This document shows positions 25,081 to 34,141 of a stretch of DNA of 64,000 bases, piece by piece. The position numbers and the translations under genes were made by a program. Below the pieces are notes generated by a model, which saw only the letters and a list, made by a program, of their open reading frames with translations, was not told the origin of the DNA and made no database searches. Position 1 is the stretch's first letter; each line of letters starts with the position of its first letter. Source of the stretch: Pedobacter cryoconitis (GTDB taxonomy: Bacteria; Bacteroidota; Bacteroidia; Sphingobacteriales; Sphingobacteriaceae). The DNA lies in assembly GCF_014200595.1 (NCBI RefSeq), contig NZ_JACHCG010000006.1:304682-368681 (forward strand), given 5' to 3'.

Positions 25081-26271
25081 ATGTATAAAACACTGCAACC
25101 TGTTCTTCAACAGGAATTAGAACAAATAGAAAAAGACGGGTTATACAAACGGGAAAGAGTAATCATCACTCCTCAGGGAGCTGATATCAAAGTAAGTACT
25201 GGTCAGGAAGTGGTGAATTTTTGCGCCAATAACTACCTGGGATTGTCTTCAGATCCAAGAGTAACTGCTGCTGCGAAAGCTGCAATTGATAAATATGGTT
25301 ACGGAATGTCTTCTGTCCGTTTTATCTGTGGAACTCAGGATGTACATAAAGAATTAGAGCAAAAACTATCTGAATTCTTAGGTACCGAAGATACTATATT
25401 ATATGCAGCAGCTTTTGATGCCAATGGAGGAGTCTTTGAACCCTTGTTTAACGATCAGGATGCGATTATCTCTGACGAACTGAACCATGCCTCTATCATT
25501 GACGGTGTGCGTTTATGTAAAGCAAAACGTTTCCGTTATAAACATAGTGATATGGCAGACCTGGAAGAGCAGTTAAAAGCAGCAGCTTCCTGTCGTCACC
25601 GTATTATCGTTACAGATGGTGCATTCTCGATGGATGGAACAATTGCACAACTAGATAAGATTTGTGATTTAGCAGATAAATATGAAGCGCTTGTGATGAT
25701 TGATGAATCTCACTGTTCCGGATTTATGGGGAAAACAGGAAGAGGAACTCATGAACATTGTGGCGTAATCGATAGAATAGATATTATTACAGGTACTTTA
25801 GGTAAAGCACTGGGTGGTGCTTCCGGAGGTTTTACAGCAGGAAAAAAGGAAATTATTGATATGCTTCGTCAGCGTTCAAGACCTTATTTATTCTCTAATA
25901 CACTGGCTCCTGCAATTGCAGGTGCTTCAGTTGCCGTATTGGAGCTGTTAAATGAAAGTACAGCACTAAGAGATAAATTAGAGCACAACACCCTTTATTT
26001 CCGTCAGAAAATGACAGAAGCAGGATTTGATATCAAAGAAGGTATTCATCCAATTGTGCCAGTGATGTTATATGACGCTAAACTTGCACAAGAATTTGCA
26101 GCAAAAATGCTGGAAGAAGGCATTTATGTAATTGGATTCTACTATCCTGTTGTTCCTCAGGGTAAAGCGCGTATCAGAGTACAGCTTTCTGCGGGTCATG
26201 AACAACACCATATAGACAAAGCAATTGCTGCTTTTATTAAAGTAGGTAAAGAATTAAAAGTAATCTCTTAG
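25081..26271 (+). CDS. kbl: Glycine C-acetyltransferase (2-amino-3-ketobutyrate CoA ligase)
   Basis: A 396-aa PLP enzyme of the alpha-oxoamine synthase family. It cleaves 2-amino-3-oxobutyrate with CoA to glycine and acetyl-CoA in threonine breakdown. Visible motifs: [48 protein letters not shown], and the PLP lysine in [14 protein letters not shown]. The length and the near match to Kbl favour this over the related KBL/SPT paralogues. Threonine dehydrogenase (tdh) is not adjacent. Terminator at 26298. Confidence 0.93.
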   Translation: MYKTLQPVLQQELEQIEKDGLYKRERVIITPQGADIKVSTGQEVVNFCANNYLGLSSDPRVTAAAKAAIDKYGYGMSSVRFICGTQDVHKELEQKLSEFLGTEDTILYAAAFDANGGVFEPLFNDQDAIISDELNHASIIDGVRLCKAKRFRYKHSDMADLEEQLKAAASCRHRIIVTDGAFSMDGTIAQLDKICDLADKYEALVMIDESHCSGFMGKTGRGTHEHCGVIDRIDIITGTLGKALGGASGGFTAGKKEIIDMLRQRSRPYLFSNTLAPAIAGASVAVLELLNESTALRDKLEHNTLYFRQKMTEAGFDIKEGIHPIVPVMLYDAKLAQEFAAKMLEEGIYVIGFYYPVVPQGKARIRVQLSAGHEQHHIDKAIAAFIKVGKELKVIS

Positions 26272-26297
26272 TTCATTCCGGATAGACTAAAGATCAG

Positions 26298-26324
26298 CCG
26301 CCATTCCTGTTCAGGGAATGGCGG
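26298..26324 (+). terminator. Terminator after kbl
   Basis: CCGCCATTCC ... GGAATGGCGG, a perfect 10-bp stem with a 7-base loop, followed by TTTCTTATTTT. Confidence 0.9.
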
Positions 26325-26389
26325 TTTCTTATTTTAGCATCAAAAATAATTCGCATTTGCCCGTTATTAAGATATTAATGAAATAGCTG

Positions 26390-26397
26390 TATATTTG
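26390..26397 (+). promoter_or_regulatory. Candidate -7 promoter element of pheS
   Basis: TATATTTG matches TAnnTTTG, 5 bases before the pheS ATG. Such a close position would give a nearly leaderless transcript, so either the element is fortuitous or translation needs little 5' sequence. Confidence 0.4.
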
Positions 26398-26402
26398 GCA
26401 TC

Positions 26403-27440
26403 ATGTTGCAAGCTAAGATTACAGAATATACTACGGAAATAAATGCTTTTTCTACGGAAAATGCAGACGAATTAGAACAGTTCAGAATAAAATTCCTTGG
26501 AACTAAGGGAATTATAAAAGATATTTTTGATGAATTTAAGGCTGTATCTCCGGAAGAAAAGAGAACACTGGGAAAGGTACTAAACGAGTTTAAACAACTT
26601 GCGGAAGCAAAGTATCAGGCACTTAAAGAACAAGACACTACAGAACTGAGCAGAAAAGATGCTGGCCTAGACTTAACACTTCCTGGTGCAGGCTTTGAAG
26701 TAGGTGCCCGTCACCCGCTGGCTTTAGTCAGAAGAGAGATTGTTGATATTTTCAGTAAACTTGGATTTGTTGTAGCCGAAGGACCTGAAATAGAAGACGA
26801 CTGGCATAACTTTTCTGCCTTAAACTTTCCTGAAGAACACCCGGCAAGAGATATGCAGGATACCTTTTTTATCAAAAAAGGCGGAGAGCATGGAGATATC
26901 GCATTAAGAACACACACTTCTTCGGTACAGGTGAGAATGATGGAAGCCGGGAAACCGCCTTTCAGAGCATTAATGCCAGGCCGTGTTTATCGTAATGAAG
27001 CGATCTCAGCCAGAGCACACTGTTTCTTCCACCAGGTAGAAGGATTGTATGTGGATGAGAATGTATCCTTCGCAGATTTAAAACAAACCTTGTTCTATTT
27101 CGTACAGGAATTATACGGTGAAGGTACTAAAGTACGTTTCCGCCCTTCTTATTTCCCTTTCACAGAACCTTCTGCGGAAATGGATATTTCTTGTACCATT
27201 TGTAAAGGAGCAGGTTGTCAATTGTGTAAATATAGCGGCTGGGTAGAAATACTGGGTTGTGGTATGGTAGATCCTAATGTATTGGAAAACTGTGGTATTG
27301 ACAGTAAAAAATATAGCGGTTTCGCTTTCGGTATGGGTATCGAGCGTATTGCAAACTTAAAATTTGAGATCAAAGACTTACGCTTGTTCTCAGAAAACGA
27401 TCAGCGTTTCCTGAAACAATTTAAAACTTCGTTGATTTAA
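26403..27440 (+). CDS. pheS: Phenylalanyl-tRNA synthetase alpha subunit
   Basis: A 345-aa class II synthetase subunit that charges tRNA-Phe as an alpha2-beta2 enzyme. The N-terminal coiled coil (to about residue 90) contains FRIKFLGTKGIIKDIFDEFK. The catalytic core has GARHPLALVRREI, DDWHNFSALNFPEEHPARDM, then TFFI and RTHTSSVQVR (motif 2). Motif 3 is GFAFGMGIERIANL. A four-Cys cluster, CTICKGAGCQLCKYSGW, is present as in many PheS proteins. pheT is not adjacent. Confidence 0.97.
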   Translation: MLQAKITEYTTEINAFSTENADELEQFRIKFLGTKGIIKDIFDEFKAVSPEEKRTLGKVLNEFKQLAEAKYQALKEQDTTELSRKDAGLDLTLPGAGFEVGARHPLALVRREIVDIFSKLGFVVAEGPEIEDDWHNFSALNFPEEHPARDMQDTFFIKKGGEHGDIALRTHTSSVQVRMMEAGKPPFRALMPGRVYRNEAISARAHCFFHQVEGLYVDENVSFADLKQTLFYFVQELYGEGTKVRFRPSYFPFTEPSAEMDISCTICKGAGCQLCKYSGWVEILGCGMVDPNVLENCGIDSKKYSGFAFGMGIERIANLKFEIKDLRLFSENDQRFLKQFKTSLI

Positions 27441-27449
27441 CCCTTATCT

Positions 27450-27875
27450 ATGAGAAAAATTGCAGGCCTTCTTTTCGTACTTTTTTTATTTTCCTCGTGT
27501 GGAAAGCAGACCAATATGGTGCCTAACGTAGGTGTTGATATTATCGGTTTCTTTACTCCAGGACAGTTATCAGATCTGAAAGCGAAGGGTGCAATTTTAA
27601 TTGATGGAGGGGTTGCAGGAGTGATCATTGCCTACAATGTAAGTCTTGATGGTAGTGGGGGCTATAGTTATAAAGCCTATGACCGTTGCAGTACTGTAAA
27701 TCCTGAAAACAGGTGTGCAGTGACCATAGAAAATCCCTATAATGTAGTTGATCCATGCTCAGGTTCAAAATTCTCATTGATAGATGGCACCCCAACAAAA
27801 GCACCTGCTAAAATAGCATTGAGAACATATAATATAACCATTTCAGGAAATAACAGTTACCGAGTCACTAATTGA
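27450..27875 (+). CDS. Lipoprotein with Rieske-like fold but no cluster histidines
   Basis: A 141-aa protein with a lipoprotein signal (FVLFLFSSC, lipidated Cys17). The mature part follows the small Rieske-like proteins of Bacteroidota (YKAYDRCSTVNPENRCAV, then VVDPCSGSKFSLIDGTPTK and PAKIALRTYNI). A true Rieske protein has CxH and CxxH ligating a 2Fe-2S cluster. Here cysteines remain but the histidines are absent, so cluster binding is unlikely and the cysteines may be disulfides. It follows pheS by 9 bases and its stop overlaps the next TetR start region. Function unknown. Confidence 0.75.
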   Translation: MRKIAGLLFVLFLFSSCGKQTNMVPNVGVDIIGFFTPGQLSDLKAKGAILIDGGVAGVIIAYNVSLDGSGGYSYKAYDRCSTVNPENRCAVTIENPYNVVDPCSGSKFSLIDGTPTKAPAKIALRTYNITISGNNSYRVTN

Positions 27876-28450
27876 TGGAACCAGAAAAAATTAAAGAGAG
27901 CATCATTAGAGCTGCCAAAGAACTATTCAGGAAATATGGTTATCATAAGACCAGCGTAAATGAGATTGCAAAAAAGGCAAGAATCGCCAAAGCAACCATT
28001 TATAAATATTTCGAAAGCAAGGAACAAGTATTAGATGCTATTCTGATGGATTACCTTGACCTTAATTTACATGAAATATTAAAAAACAAAGCGCAGTTTG
28101 TTGATGAAGAAGAACACCTGAAAGCTTTGGTCATGAAAACCTGCCGGCTCACCTATACCGTTTGCAACGAATTTATCGGGTGGGATTTTGTCAGGGAAAA
28201 TGCCAATTCACAAGAGTTCCTTAAACATCTTTCAGACCAGCTGGAATCCTTACTGCTTTCCGCCTACCTTGGCCTGGATCATTTCAAAAATAACCCATCC
28301 AGAAGAGAAGGACTTGCGTTCTTATTGAAAGCAAGTAAAAGCATAGTCTTCTCTTTTGCCTTTACCTCTGTAAGCGACTCAGACGTTCGCAAGAACTTTG
28401 TCAGCTTCCAAAAAGAAATGCTGCCCTTTCTGGTTAAAGCCGCACTTTAG
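27875..28450 (+). CDS. TetR-family transcriptional regulator
   Basis: A 191-aa protein with a clear TetR DNA-binding domain: IIRAAKELFRKYGYHKTSVN, EIAKKARIAKATIYKYF, ESKEQVLDAI. The rest is helical. ATG at 27875 overlaps the stop of the lipoprotein gene by one base (TGATG); a TTG three bases earlier is also in frame but less likely. Tight coupling to pheS and the lipoprotein suggests read-through transcription; its target is not apparent from the neighbours. Confidence 0.88.
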   Translation: MEPEKIKESIIRAAKELFRKYGYHKTSVNEIAKKARIAKATIYKYFESKEQVLDAILMDYLDLNLHEILKNKAQFVDEEEHLKALVMKTCRLTYTVCNEFIGWDFVRENANSQEFLKHLSDQLESLLLSAYLGLDHFKNNPSRREGLAFLLKASKSIVFSFAFTSVSDSDVRKNFVSFQKEMLPFLVKAAL

Positions 28451-28551
28451 GCCCAACGTATAAATTGTTTATAATTTATTAATATCAAGCGTGTATACCA
28501 ATTTGGTTTTCGGTATATAAACCTCTATATTTACTTTGTAACATCACTACA

Positions 28552-28668
28552 ATGAGCAAAGAGGTTTTAGAAATTACCATTCTGGTAGAAGAGAAATTCG
28601 ATGTCAGCTTTAACCTTGACGGAGGTCTTTTAGGAATTATCCTGAAGATTTTCGGAATTGGGGGCTGA
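28552..28668 (+). CDS. Possible 38-aa protein
   Basis: A short frame in the gap between the TetR gene and rlmD. It starts ATGAGCAAAGAG and reads as an acidic beta/alpha piece (MSKEVLEITILVEEKF) followed by a hydrophobic Gly/Leu/Ile-rich end (GGLLGIILKIFGIGG). TTACTTTG, a near match to the Bacteroidota -7 element, lies about 14 bases upstream of the ATG. There is no close match to a family. It could be a small membrane-associated peptide or chance. Confidence 0.35.
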   Translation: MSKEVLEITILVEEKFDVSFNLDGGLLGIILKIFGIGG

Positions 28669-28800
28669 ACAGTCAATTTCACCACGCTGATGGGTATAAT
28701 TATATCCGGATAAAATCATTGTGCCCTGATTATCCGTTGTAAATTTATCATCTTACTATTCAGGAAGCTAAAAAAAATAGGAACTGTTAAATACAAGTTT

Positions 28801-28808
28801 TAGCTTTG
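28801..28808 (+). promoter_or_regulatory. Candidate -7 promoter element of rlmD
   Basis: TAGCTTTG matches TAnnTTTG, 7 bases before the rlmD ATG. Confidence 0.4.
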
Positions 28809-28815
28809 CAGCAGA

Positions 28816-30231
28816 ATGAGTAGAAATAGAAAAGCTGGAACGGTTACCATCCTGCCCAATTTAAGTATAATTGATATTGCTGAAGAAGGCAAAGGAGTAG
28901 CCAAAGCAGATGAATTAGTTGTGTTTGTAGATAAAGCCGTACCAGGTGATATCGTTGATGTCAAAATCGTAAAAAAGAAAAAGAATTTTGCAGAAGCAGT
29001 AATTGAAACACTGCATACCGCTTCAGACCTGCGGACAGATCCATTCTGCGAGCATTTTGGTACTTGTGGAGGCTGTAAATGGCAACACATGCAATATGAT
29101 GCACAACTGCACTTCAAACAAAAGAACGTTGAAGCAGCACTACAGCGTCTTGCAAAAGTAGATACTTCCTCAATGGAACCAATTTTAGGTTCTGCTGAAA
29201 ATAAATATTACCGTAATAAACTTGAATATACTTTCTCTAACAAACGCTGGTTAAACGCGCAGGATATGACAGACCGTGACGATCTGGAAATGAATGCACT
29301 TGGTTTCCACGTTCCGTTACGTTTTGATAAAATTCTTGATATTCAACACTGCTACCTGCAAGCAGAACCATCAAATACCTTAAGAAATGAAGTAAGGGCC
29401 TATGCCCTTAAAAATCACTTAAGCTTTTATGACCTCCGTAACCACGAAGGAAGCCTGAGAAACCTGATCATCCGTACCTCTTCTACAGGAGAAGTTATGG
29501 TTGTAGTTGTTTTTGCTTATGCAGAACCAGAACAAGTGAACGGATTAATGGAGCACCTGAAAGTTAATTTCCCTGAAATAACTTCCCTGCTTTACATTCT
29601 TAATCAGAAAAAGAACGATACTATATTTGATCAGGATGTGATCACCTATGCAGGAAGAGACTACATCTTCGAAGAAATGAACGGGCTTAAATTTAAGATC
29701 GGAGCGAAATCATTTTACCAGACCAACTCACTGCAAGCACACGAACTCTATAAAATCACTAAAGAATTTGCAGGCTTTAAAGGTGATGAATTAGTTTATG
29801 ACCTTTACACAGGTGCAGGAACAATCGCCAACTTTATTGCAGGTAGTGTAAAACAGGTTATCGGTGTAGAATATGTACCAACAGCTATAGAAGATGCCAA
29901 ATTCAACTCAGAATTGAATGGTATTGAAAACACTGTTTTCTATGCAGGTGACATGAAAGATATTCTGACTACAGACTTTATTGCAGCACACGGTAAACCG
30001 GATGTAGTGATTACTGATCCGCCGCGCGCAGGAATGCATACCGATGTCGTAGAAAGATTATTAGAAATGGAAGCAGAGAAAATCGTTTATGTAAGCTGTA
30101 ACGCAGCCACACAAGCAAGAGATCTGGCTTTACTGAAAGAGAAATATGAAGTAAGCCGTATTAAACCGGTTGACATGTTCCCGCATACACAACACGTGGA
30201 GAACGTAGTTTTATTAAATCTGATCAAATAA
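28816..30231 (+). CDS. rlmD: 23S rRNA (uracil-C5)-methyltransferase, RlmD/RumA type
   Basis: A 471-aa enzyme that methylates a uracil of 23S rRNA with S-adenosylmethionine. Residues about 10-65 are a TRAM RNA-binding domain. The 4Fe-4S cysteines are Cys78, Cys84 and Cys87 (CEHFGTCGGC) with the fourth in DIQHCYLQ. The methyltransferase core shows YDLYTGAGTIANFIA (SAM), TDPPRAGM and the nucleophile Cys in YVSCNAATQARDL; the usual SCNP is SCNA here. The cluster pattern separates this from TrmA; RlmC/RlmD-type alternatives in Bacteroidota are hard to separate by eye. It is followed 5 bases later by a small conserved gene. Confidence 0.92.
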   Translation: MSRNRKAGTVTILPNLSIIDIAEEGKGVAKADELVVFVDKAVPGDIVDVKIVKKKKNFAEAVIETLHTASDLRTDPFCEHFGTCGGCKWQHMQYDAQLHFKQKNVEAALQRLAKVDTSSMEPILGSAENKYYRNKLEYTFSNKRWLNAQDMTDRDDLEMNALGFHVPLRFDKILDIQHCYLQAEPSNTLRNEVRAYALKNHLSFYDLRNHEGSLRNLIIRTSSTGEVMVVVVFAYAEPEQVNGLMEHLKVNFPEITSLLYILNQKKNDTIFDQDVITYAGRDYIFEEMNGLKFKIGAKSFYQTNSLQAHELYKITKEFAGFKGDELVYDLYTGAGTIANFIAGSVKQVIGVEYVPTAIEDAKFNSELNGIENTVFYAGDMKDILTTDFIAAHGKPDVVITDPPRAGMHTDVVERLLEMEAEKIVYVSCNAATQARDLALLKEKYEVSRIKPVDMFPHTQHVENVVLLNLIK

Positions 30232-30236
30232 ATAAT

Positions 30237-30635
30237 ATGGATATAGAAGAGTTATTGCCTCAACAGCCTGAAGAAGGGAAAACTGAGAAAAAGGTTAGCC
30301 CGCTAGTTAGCCTGGAAAAGGATCTGGAACTTTATGCAGAATCTATCAGGGAAATTGCATTAGAGATTATTGCTGAAGGCGTATCTCTGAATCCGATATT
30401 CGTAGCCCACCAGCATACCGTATCTATAGGAGAAATGATTTTAAACAAAGAAGAACTGAATACCAATTGGAATATCCAGGCTTCGATGGTAGAAGAATTT
30501 ATAGAAAAAGGGATCATAAAACCTGAGCTTAAAGAACTCTTCCTGAAGAATTATAAAAAGCCAGAAGACTTTATGTGTGTATTTGTCATTGTTCCTGAAG
30601 GGGCCAATTTCATATTTTACCCTTATAAAAAGTAA
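30237..30635 (+). CDS. Conserved hypothetical protein (132 aa)
   Basis: A soluble protein with an acidic N-terminus, a helical middle (LELYAESIREIALEIIAEGV), and a C-terminal alpha/beta piece (EDFMCVFVIVPEGANFIFYP). It begins 5 bases after rlmD and ends before a shared terminator, so the two form one operon. Similar small proteins occur near rRNA methyltransferase genes in Sphingobacteriales, to my recollection. No catalytic motif; function unknown. Confidence 0.75.
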   Translation: MDIEELLPQQPEEGKTEKKVSPLVSLEKDLELYAESIREIALEIIAEGVSLNPIFVAHQHTVSIGEMILNKEELNTNWNIQASMVEEFIEKGIIKPELKELFLKNYKKPEDFMCVFVIVPEGANFIFYPYKK

Positions 30636-30656
30636 TAAAAATATAAAATCAATAAA

Positions 30657-30690
30657 AAACCCCTGACCAATGGCAATAGGTCAGGGGTTT
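30657..30690. terminator. Terminator of rlmD operon and of the convergent gene
   Basis: AAACCCCTGACC ... GGTCAGGGGTTT, a perfect 12-bp stem with a 10-base loop between convergent genes; A and T runs on both sides allow use in both directions. Confidence 0.9.
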
Positions 30691-30709
30691 GCTTTTAAAA
30701 ACTCAAAAA

Positions 30710-31423
30710 TTAATTGATCCTGTTCACATTACCACTTCTGGAAGAGTTGTTTTTTAAACTTGCCCCTCCTTTATAATTGATACTACCACCACTGCTTGAA
30801 GTCGTTTCCAGTGCTTTTGCCACATTGATTTCAATATCCCCACCAGAACTCGCCGTTGCATTTGCGTAGTCAGTTTTTAGGTCTAAAGCTTTCACACCAG
30901 CGCCAGAACTTGCTTTAACATCCAGATTGGAAGCTGTTCCGGAAAAAGAAGAGGAAGCACCGCTGCTCGCTTTGATCTGAAGGTCTTTACAAGCAATACT
31001 CGCATTCAGACTTGCACCCGAAGAAATCTTAACATCAAGCGAACCAGTTTTTAAAGTGTTTTCAGTTTTTAAAGAACTTCCACTGCTCGCAGCAATACTA
31101 TTTAGCGTTTTATAAGTGATATACACCTTGGCGCTTTTATTTTTCATAAAATTTGAACCATGATTTTCTTTCCAGGTCACTTTTACATTTCCTCCATTGT
31201 TTTCTACAACGACTTCGTTGATAAAATCTTTATTGGCTACAATTTTAGCAGACTCCGTATTGCCCTGGGTAATAAATAAATCAATTCCTGCATGGACACT
31301 TACCCCCGAAACATTACTTAAAGCTATGTTTTTAGTATCCTGAGCTTTTAAAGTAAATGCACTGAAAGAAGCAGTGATCAGTAAAAGCAGTGTTGGTTTG
31401 AGTAAAAAATTCGACTTCATCAT
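30710..31423 (-). CDS. Secreted GIN-domain (DUF2807) protein
   Basis: A 237-aa protein with a signal peptide (MMKSNFLLKPTLLLLITASF, then SAFTLKAQ). The mature part is the right-handed beta-helix-like head GIN domain: VSGVSVHAGIDLFITQGNTE, then repeated SSGASL/SSGAS/ASSGAG/SSGGDI motifs. The domain is widespread in Bacteroidota and presumed extracellular or periplasmic, with unclear function. The Ser-Gly repeats are typical of the family rather than an anomaly. Convergent with the rlmD operon. Confidence 0.88.
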   Translation of the reverse strand: MMKSNFLLKPTLLLLITASFSAFTLKAQDTKNIALSNVSGVSVHAGIDLFITQGNTESAKIVANKDFINEVVVENNGGNVKVTWKENHGSNFMKNKSAKVYITYKTLNSIAASSGSSLKTENTLKTGSLDVKISSGASLNASIACKDLQIKASSGASSSFSGTASNLDVKASSGAGVKALDLKTDYANATASSGGDIEINVAKALETTSSSGGSINYKGGASLKNNSSRSGNVNRIN

Positions 31424-31555
31424 CTTAGTTTTATTGGTTTATACAAATTAGACGCACAGACCTTGTAAACGTTGCACCATTTTGAAATTATTTTTCTGAT
31501 ATTTGGTTGAGATAATAAATCCTTCTTTTTGTCCCTTAAAACAATCATAATTTAG

Positions 31556-32065
31556 ATGGCCGATTCACAATTACTTATTTTAGATAAAAAACAGATTCAG
31601 CAGAAAATTAACCGTATGGCTTATCAGATCCTGGAGGACAATTTAAATGAGAAGGAAATTGTACTTGCAGGCATATGGGACAGAGGCTATAAACTTGCCC
31701 TCAGACTGAAAGCTGTTTTGGAGGAAATCTCTGAGCTGACGGTGACTATGCTTAGAATTGATCTGGAAAAAGAGAACAGCTGCCTTAAAGCAACAACTGA
31801 TCTGGAACCAGCTAAAGTGAAAAATAAAGTGATTATCCTGGTTGATGATGTATTAAATAGCGGAAAAACCCTGGCTTACGGTTTTGGCGTATTTCTGAAT
31901 ACCCCGCATAAAAAGATCCGTACCGTGGTACTGGTAGACAGGAGTCATAAAATATACCCGGTAGCGACCGATTTCGTAGGTTTGCAGATGGCTACAGTAT
32001 TAAAAGAGCATGTAGATGTAGTCCTTGATGTAGCAGGGCAGGAGGATGGTGTTTATTTAAGCTAG
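31556..32065 (+). CDS. Phosphoribosyltransferase-domain protein (PyrR-like)
   Basis: A 169-aa cytoplasmic protein with the type I PRTase fold. The PRPP-binding loop is VIILVDDVLNSGKTLAYGFG, and GIWDRGYKLALRLK precedes it as in PyrR proteins. The pattern fits uracil PRTase/PyrR homologues, which may be enzymes or RNA-binding regulators of pyrimidine genes. No pyr genes are nearby. The following membrane protein starts one base after its stop, so they are co-transcribed. Confidence 0.82.
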   Translation: MADSQLLILDKKQIQQKINRMAYQILEDNLNEKEIVLAGIWDRGYKLALRLKAVLEEISELTVTMLRIDLEKENSCLKATTDLEPAKVKNKVIILVDDVLNSGKTLAYGFGVFLNTPHKKIRTVVLVDRSHKIYPVATDFVGLQMATVLKEHVDVVLDVAGQEDGVYLS

Positions 32066-32066
32066 T

Positions 32067-33107
32067 ATGCTTATACTCACTACAATCTATATCATTCTTA
32101 TTTTCCTTGTCCTTCGGTTCTCTGTAACCTTATTTAATTTCCTGTCTAACCCTAAACTGGGCATTTACGGCAGGCACTTCGATGACAAGGTATCGATATT
32201 GATTGAAGCTGCGCCCGATACCTCAGTTTTACTGGAACTGCTCCACACACTTAAAGCACAAGACTACTACGACATCGAAGTCATTATCCAGCGCAATGAA
32301 AATGCAGACCAGTCGGCAGAGCTGGCCAGTTTCTGTGCAGCCGACCATCGCTTTAACTTCAGGAAGCAGAAAACAGGTGCAGCCGAAGATGAGGCCACCG
32401 GTGATTACTTTCTATTTCTAGGTACCCATACCATCATTTGTGATGGATTGATCAATAGTCTGATTTACCGGACCAAAGTTTTTAACCTGACGCTCCTTAA
32501 CATCATTCCTACCCAATCTATTAATGGATTTTTCAATTACTGTTTGCTGCCGCTCAATAATTTTGTACTCCTGAATTTAATCCCGCTAAGGCTCATCCGT
32601 CTTTTTTCCAGTCCTGCGTTTTCCGCGGGAACAAATCAATGCATGTTTTTTGATGCTGCGGTCTATAAAAAATACGAATGGCACCGCAGGCTAAAAGGAG
32701 AGATGCCCGAAGCACTGGAAATCGTTAAAGCCGTTAAACAAGAAAAACTTAAAGCAGAAACGCTGGTTGGAAATAAATTGATTTATAGTTATGTGTCTGA
32801 AGACCAAAACGATTTAATTAAGAAAACAGGTCAGCGCCTGCTCAGGAATTTCGGGAACAATAGCTTCGTAGCCCTTTTATACCTGCTATTGATTATAGGA
32901 GGCCCCCTTTATATCCTGGCTGACTATGATTACAGATTACTGATCCTTCCGGTCGGGCTTATTTTCCTGAGCAGGGTTATGATCTCTTTTCTATCCGGAC
33001 AAAATGCCATCTGGAATGTCCTGCTTCATCCCGTCCAGATGTTTTTTCTCGTCATTTCCTTACTACAGGCAATTTCGATCAGGATCTTTCAGCCACGCAA
33101 AAAATAA
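32067..33107 (+). CDS. Membrane glycosyltransferase-like protein
   Basis: A 346-aa protein with an N-terminal membrane helix (TIYIILIFLVLRFSVTLF), a GT2-like segment (DKVSILIEAAPDTSVLLELL, then LKAQDYYDIEVIIQRNENA), a membrane-proximal region at about residues 140-185, and two or three C-terminal helices (SFVALLYLLLIIGGPLYILA). The canonical DxD is not clear: the equivalent place reads FLFLGTHTIICDGLI, so activity is uncertain. Similar divergent GT2 proteins are found in Sphingobacteriaceae. Adjacent to the phosphoribosyltransferase gene with a one-base gap. Confidence 0.65.
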   Translation: MLILTTIYIILIFLVLRFSVTLFNFLSNPKLGIYGRHFDDKVSILIEAAPDTSVLLELLHTLKAQDYYDIEVIIQRNENADQSAELASFCAADHRFNFRKQKTGAAEDEATGDYFLFLGTHTIICDGLINSLIYRTKVFNLTLLNIIPTQSINGFFNYCLLPLNNFVLLNLIPLRLIRLFSSPAFSAGTNQCMFFDAAVYKKYEWHRRLKGEMPEALEIVKAVKQEKLKAETLVGNKLIYSYVSEDQNDLIKKTGQRLLRNFGNNSFVALLYLLLIIGGPLYILADYDYRLLILPVGLIFLSRVMISFLSGQNAIWNVLLHPVQMFFLVISLLQAISIRIFQPRKK

Positions 33108-33135
33108 CTGACATTGATATGAAACTCTTTTTGCG

Positions 33136-33143
33136 TAATTTTG
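33136..33143 (+). promoter_or_regulatory. Candidate -7 promoter element of ispH
   Basis: TAATTTTG matches TAnnTTTG, 24 bases before the chosen ispH start. A TTG near 33114 is at about the right distance for a -33 element. Confidence 0.5.
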
Positions 33144-33167
33144 TAGTATCAATTGAAAACAACACCT

Positions 33168-34016
33168 ATGAAATATGATTTAGCCGTTACGATAGATAAA
33201 GCCTCAGGATTCTGTTTCGGGGTAGTATATGCTATAGAAATGGCTGAAGATATTTTAGCTGAAGAAGACTATTTATACTGCCTTGGTGATATCGTACACA
33301 ACGACGAAGAAGTAAAGCGCTTAACTGATAAAGGTTTGCGGATTATTGACCATGAACAATTACAGCAGCTCCGCAATGAAAAAGTACTGATCAGAGCACA
33401 TGGAGAAGCGCCTTCCACCTATCAGCTGGCACTGGAAAATGACCTGATTTTAATTGATGCTTCCTGTCCCGTTGTTTTAAAACTGCAAAACAGGATTAAA
33501 AACTCGTATGACGATAAAGAGCAGATCTTAATCTTTGGAAAACATGGCCATGCAGAAGTGATCGGATTACAAGGGCAAACCGATGGTAATGCTATCGTTT
33601 TCCAGGATCTTGCAGAACTTGATCATGTAGATTTGCCCGGTAAATTTACCCTTTACAGTCAGACCACTAAAAGCACAGATAAATTCTATCACATCAAAGA
33701 GCAGTTATTGAGCCGCGGATATGAAGTGAAAGCCAATGATACCATTTGCAGACAAGTCTCTAACCGTTACGAAGACCTGGAGAACTTTGTGGTCAACTAT
33801 GACAGGATCATTTTTGTATCCGGTAAAAAATCATCTAACGGAAAAGTCCTTTATGACGTTTGTAAAAAATACAATGAACACTCTTATTTTATCTCTAATA
33901 TAGAGGAACTGGATATGAGCTGGTTTAGCGTAAATGATAAAATTGGTATTTGCGGAGCTACCTCTACACCCATGTGGCTGATGGAGAAAGTTAAGGCCAA
34001 ACTGGAGTCTTTTTAG
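33168..34016 (+). CDS. ispH: 4-hydroxy-3-methylbut-2-enyl diphosphate reductase
   Basis: A 282-aa Fe-S enzyme making IPP and DMAPP in the last step of the MEP isoprenoid pathway. The three cluster cysteines are seen in GFCFGVVYAIE, ASCPVVLKLQ and NDTICRQVSNR. Conserved histidines occur in VHNDEEV and RAHGEAPS, and GATSTPMWLME is near the end. The frame extends to a TTG at 33153, but ATG at 33168 (MKYDLAVTIDKASGFC) fits the family start. Stands alone; hemH follows about 125 bases later. Confidence 0.95.
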   Translation: MKYDLAVTIDKASGFCFGVVYAIEMAEDILAEEDYLYCLGDIVHNDEEVKRLTDKGLRIIDHEQLQQLRNEKVLIRAHGEAPSTYQLALENDLILIDASCPVVLKLQNRIKNSYDDKEQILIFGKHGHAEVIGLQGQTDGNAIVFQDLAELDHVDLPGKFTLYSQTTKSTDKFYHIKEQLLSRGYEVKANDTICRQVSNRYEDLENFVVNYDRIIFVSGKKSSNGKVLYDVCKKYNEHSYFISNIEELDMSWFSVNDKIGICGATSTPMWLMEKVKAKLESF

Positions 34017-34083
34017 TTAAAAAGGTGTTCATCATTAAAAAGTAATTATTCAAAAGCCGTTCTAAGGCATATCAAGCATAATG

Positions 34084-34091
34084 TATATTTG
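34084..34091 (+). promoter_or_regulatory. Candidate -7 promoter element of hemH
   Basis: TATATTTG matches TAnnTTTG, about 50 bases before the hemH start. Confidence 0.45.
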
Positions 34092-34141
34092 CTCCGGAAA
34101 TCAGCTCCGGTTAATATCCGGGTTGTTTCTTTACATAAACT

